A program made the translations under genes and the position numbers. A stretch of 15,428 nucleotides of DNA from Sphingomonadaceae bacterium (GTDB taxonomy: Bacteria; Pseudomonadota; Alphaproteobacteria; Sphingomonadales; Sphingomonadaceae), in the NCBI GenBank assembly GCA_019239785.1, contig JAFAZM010000263.1, forward strand, positions 1-15,428, written 5' to 3'. A model generated the notes under the pieces. The model was not told where the DNA came from. It ran no database searches and was given only the letters and a program-made list of their open reading frames with translations. Of the stretch, positions 13,467-15,428 are shown one piece after another (position 1 is the stretch's first letter; each line of letters opens with the position of its first letter).

Positions 13467-14687
13467 ATGGCGCCGCGCGCGGCCGCGCCGGCCGAGACGC
13501 GGGTGACGGTCGGCGGCGACCAGTGCGCCCGGCCCTACCAGGCCTCGCGGCTCAACATCTCGGCGATGAGCTTCGGCGCGCTCTCGGCCAATGCGATCGA
13601 GGCGCTGAACTGGGGCGCGAAGATCGGCGGCTTCTATCACGATACCGGCGAGGGCGGGCTCTCGCCCTACCATCAGAAGCATGGCGGCGACATCGTCTGG
13701 GAGATCGGCTCGGGCTATTTCGGCTGCCGCGACCGCGAGGGCCGCTTCGACCCCGAGCGCTTCCGCGACCGGGCCGCGCTCGACCAGGTGAAGATGGTCG
13801 AGATCAAGCTCAGCCAGGGCGCCAAGCCCGGCCATGGCGGCCTGCTCCCCGGCGCCAAGGTCAGCCGGGAGATCGCCGAGACCCGCGACGTGCCGGAGGG
13901 CTGCGACTGCCAGTCGCCGGCCTGCCACAGCGCGTTCACCACGCCGGCCGAACTGGTCGATTTCGCTGCGCGGCTGCGCGACCTGGCCGGCGGCAAGCCG
14001 GTCGGGATCAAGCTCTGCGTCGGCTATCCGCACGAATTGTTCGCGGTGATGAAGGCGATGCTGCGCAGCGGCGTGCATCTCGATTTCATCGTCATCGACG
14101 GCGCCGAGGGCGGCACCGGCGCCGCGCCCAGCGAGCTTTCCGACCGGGTCGGCATGCCGCTCCGGGAAGGCCTGATCATCGCCCGCAATGCCCTGGTCGG
14201 CACCGGGCTCAAGGGGCGGGTGAAGCTCGCCGCCTCGGGCAAGGTCGCCTCGGGCGCGGCGATCGCGATGAACGCGGCGCTTGGGGCCGACTGGTGCAAT
14301 GCGGCCCGGGCCTTCATGTTCTCGCTTGGCTGCGTGCAGTCGATGCGCTGCCACACCGACACCTGCCCGACCGGGGTCGCCACCCAGTCCAAGGCACGCC
14401 AGCGGGCGCTGGTCGTCGAGGAGAAGGCGCAACGGGTCGCCAATTTCCATCGCGCCACCTTGCGGGCGCTGCACGAGATGGTGGTCGCGGCCGGCCTGGA
14501 TTCGCCGGACGAGTTCCGGCCCTGGCATCTGCGCCAGCGGGTCAACGTCGCCGAGATGAAGCAGATGGACGAGATCTACCCCTTCCTCGCGGAAGGCGCC
14601 TTGCTCGGCGACGATGTCGATCCGAGGCTGCCGCCCGGCTGCTGGTGGCGCCAGGCCGATCCGGATTCGTTCCGCCCAATCCTCTGA
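13467..14687 (+). CDS. C-terminal FMN/glutamate synthase domain of the broken gene
   Basis: 406 residues from ATG 13467, 27 bases after the TAG and in the same frame. It contains the glutamate synthase central fold: MSFGALSANAIEALNWGAK, EIKLSQGAKPGHGGLLPGAK, CDCQSPACHSAFTTPAEL, the FMN-site stretch IVIDGAEGGTGAAP, and GCVQSMRCHTDTCPTGVATQ, whose C-x5-C-x4-C spacing matches the 3Fe-4S cluster of glutamate synthases. It lacks the glutaminase domain, as usual for this FMN-binding subfamily of unproven reaction. No good ribosome site precedes 13467 (the upstream bases are CTGGCCCATTCG), so re-initiation would be inefficient. Confidence 0.75.
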   Translation: MAPRAAAPAETRVTVGGDQCARPYQASRLNISAMSFGALSANAIEALNWGAKIGGFYHDTGEGGLSPYHQKHGGDIVWEIGSGYFGCRDREGRFDPERFRDRAALDQVKMVEIKLSQGAKPGHGGLLPGAKVSREIAETRDVPEGCDCQSPACHSAFTTPAELVDFAARLRDLAGGKPVGIKLCVGYPHELFAVMKAMLRSGVHLDFIVIDGAEGGTGAAPSELSDRVGMPLREGLIIARNALVGTGLKGRVKLAASGKVASGAAIAMNAALGADWCNAARAFMFSLGCVQSMRCHTDTCPTGVATQSKARQRALVVEEKAQRVANFHRATLRALHEMVVAAGLDSPDEFRPWHLRQRVNVAEMKQMDEIYPFLAEGALLGDDVDPRLPPGCWWRQADPDSFRPIL

Positions 14688-14732
14688 ATCGTTCCATTTT
14701 TGTTCTTGCATTCGCCGGCGCGATCCGCTATC

Positions 14733-14757
14733 GGAACCGGCGAGCGGATAATCCGTT
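14733..14757 (+). promoter_or_regulatory. EcfG (general stress response) promoter in intergenic region
   Basis: GGAAC (14733-14737) and CGTT (14754-14757) with a 16-base spacer match GGAAC-N16/17-CGTT. A weak sigma70-like pair, TTGCAT (14706-14711) and TATCGG (14729-14734), overlaps it from upstream. No coding frame of useful size begins downstream before a terminator. Confidence 0.6.
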
Positions 14758-14763
14758 GAGATT

Positions 14764-14857
14764 TTGCCAGACCGGTTGCCGATTGAGAGAGACGCGCCGG
14801 GGCGTATGAGGAGCCCTCCAGCAGCCCCCCCCTGGCTGCTGGAGGGCTTCGACGTTT
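14764..14857 (+). ncRNA. Candidate EcfG-dependent small RNA
   Basis: The span runs from the expected EcfG start (about seven bases past CGTT) to the T-run after the hairpin at 14813-14847, about 90 bases. A small hairpin (ACGC at 14792, GCGT at 14802) precedes the terminal one, whose seven-base loop is CCCCCCT. The only frame inside, from ATG 14806, is 28 codons and looks like chance. The layout recalls sigma-T-dependent GsrN of Caulobacter, which also exposes a C-rich loop, but I cannot show homology. Confidence 0.35.
14813..14857 (+). terminator. Rho-independent terminator with C-rich loop
   Basis: GCCCTCCAGCAGCC (14813-14826) pairs perfectly over 14 bp with GGCTGCTGGAGGGC (14834-14847), loop CCCCCCT, followed by TTCGACGTTTT. 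It can end both the small RNA candidate and read-through from the glutamate synthase-family gene. Confidence 0.75.
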
Positions 14858-14875
14858 TGGGAGGCACAATCTTGG

Positions 14876-14994
14876 CCGCTCATCCTGAGTAGGGACTGAG
14901 CTTGGCGAAGGCCCGTATCGAAGGACCGGCTCGAGCCCAGTCCGTCCTTCGATACGCCGGTTCGACAAGCTCACCGGCTACTCAGGATGAGCGG
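14876..14994. repeat. 119-bp imperfect palindrome, probable dispersed intergenic repeat
   Basis: The ends CCGCTCATCCTGAGTAG (14876-14892) and CTACTCAGGATGAGCGG (14978-14994) are perfect inverted 17-mers. The stem continues inward to 14926/14944 with nine mismatches over 51 positions, sharing GAGCTT, TCGAA-type and CGTATCGAAGGAC blocks. The apex contains the palindrome GGCTCGAGCC (14928-14937). Its form is that of a REP/MITE-like element; it has no coding capacity. Confidence 0.75.
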
Positions 14995-15007
14995 TGAAGT
15001 TGCTGCT

Positions 15008-15428
15008 CTAAGAGGCCTCTCCCTCCGGCACGGTGCACAGATCGACCCAGCGCGATCCCACCAGCGCGAACAGGCGCTCAGGCGTGAGCGCGACCGAGGA
15101 GGTGCGCGAGCCGGCGGCCGGATAGACGAGGTCGAACGCCTGAAGCGACAGGTCGAGATAGACCGGCAGCGGCGTGGCGAGCCCGAACGGGCAGACCCCG
15201 CCGACCGGATGGCCGGTCAGCGCCAGCGTCTCGTCCGGCCCGAGCATGCGCGGGCGGGCGCCGAACCCGGCCTTGCACTTCGCATTGGAGAGGCGCGCAT
15301 CGCCGCGGGCGACGAGCAGGAAGGTCTCCTCGCCGGCCCGGATCGCAAGCGTCTTGGCGATCCGCTCCGGCCCGACGCCCAGGGCGGCGGCGGCATCGGC
15401 GACCGTCGCCGTGCTTTGATGGCCTTCG
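15008..15428 (-). CDS. ybaK: YbaK/EbsC-family aminoacyl-tRNA deacylase (partial, 5' end outside window)
   Basis: The minus-strand frame is open from the window edge to TAG at 15008-15010, giving about 139 residues. The sequence STATVADAAAALGVGPERIAKTL, then FLLVARGDARLSNAKCKAGF, TGHPVGGVCPFGL and LPVYLDLSL, follows the YbaK/ProX editing-domain pattern; GGVCPFGL is its central loop. Members remove mischarged amino acids (Cys, Ala and others) from tRNA-Pro in trans in the cytoplasm. The missing start is probably only a few tens of codons beyond the edge, given the usual length of about 155-165 residues. The specificity (YbaK, ProXp-ala or another subgroup) cannot be told from this part. Confidence 0.85.
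   Translation of the reverse strand, partial: EGHQSTATVADAAAALGVGPERIAKTLAIRAGEETFLLVARGDARLSNAKCKAGFGARPRMLGPDETLALTGHPVGGVCPFGLATPLPVYLDLSLQAFDLVYPAAGSRTSSVALTPERLFALVGSRWVDLCTVPEGEAS

Larger units (their letters stand above)
13044..14687 (+). pseudogene. FMN-binding glutamate synthase-family gene interrupted by an in-frame TAG
   Basis: One reading frame runs from ATG 13044 (GGGGAG upstream) to TGA 14687, about 547 codons, broken only by TAG at 13437-13439. Both sides belong to the same protein: the first part ends PFGTELDVY and the next codons after TAG read GEYEWLAHSMAP, the continuous motif of this family. The protein would have two N-terminal membrane helices (about residues 18-36 and 44-62) followed by a glutamate synthase-like FMN barrel. 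A single base change (from CAG, GAG, AAG or another codon) explains the break. It is divergent from the SOS repair operon. It is either a recent pseudogene, a sequencing error, or a gene read as two polypeptides. Confidence 0.75.

Noticed and set aside
12945..14867. A 640-codon open frame on the minus strand
   Set aside because: It is antisense to the glutamate synthase-family gene and has no recognisable domain; the conserved motifs are all on the plus strand.
14806..14892. A 28-codon frame over the terminator hairpin, considered as an attenuator leader peptide
   Set aside because: It has no run of one amino acid, no ribosome site, and no biosynthetic gene follows on the same strand.

Overview
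The window reads as chromosomal DNA of a GC-rich alphaproteobacterium, most likely Sphingomonadales. That is an inference from the strong G/C bias at third codon positions, the gene neighbourhood (PtsP, a RodZ-like protein, YbgF/CpoB, TilS), and alphaproteobacterial regulatory words: GTTC-N7-GTTC LexA box and GGAAC-N16/17-CGTT EcfG promoters. I see no tRNA, rRNA, CRISPR array, phage gene or transposase.

Layout. 1-3418 (+): the 3' end of ptsP, a RodZ-like HTH/DUF4115 membrane protein, a YbgF/CpoB-like coiled-coil/TPR periplasmic protein, and a threonine synthase-like PLP enzyme translationally coupled to it. 3463-5192 (-): three paralogous small Tat-exported proteins made of 17 copies in total of an Asp/Gly repeat, D-x-D-S-G-x3-D-x2-G-x-G-R. 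I do not recognise this family, and it sits between ybgF and tilS. 5260-7153 (+): tilS, then a DUF2171 protein behind an EcfG general-stress promoter, closed by a strong terminator. 7326-9787 (+): a CurA-like NADPH oxidoreductase and a DUF885 peptidase-like protein overlapping by 4 nt. 9904-10182 (+): a small three-helix membrane protein.

10282-12908 (-): a two-gene DNA-repair module consisting of a TIGR03916-type radical SAM protein and a DUF4130-UdgX fusion. A LexA box lies over the predicted -10 and the predicted transcript starts at the GTG codon, so the operon looks SOS-regulated and leaderless. 13044-14687 (+): an FMN-binding glutamate synthase-family gene broken by one in-frame TAG. 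14688-15007 is non-coding: a second EcfG promoter, a ~90-nt candidate small RNA ending in a C-loop terminator hairpin, and a 119-bp imperfect palindrome. 15008-15428 (-): a partial YbaK/ProX-type deacylase running off the end.

The most novel items are the three-gene Tat repeat family, the SOS-controlled leaderless radical SAM/UdgX operon, and the EcfG-dependent small RNA candidate. Several regulatory assignments rest on short motifs read by eye.
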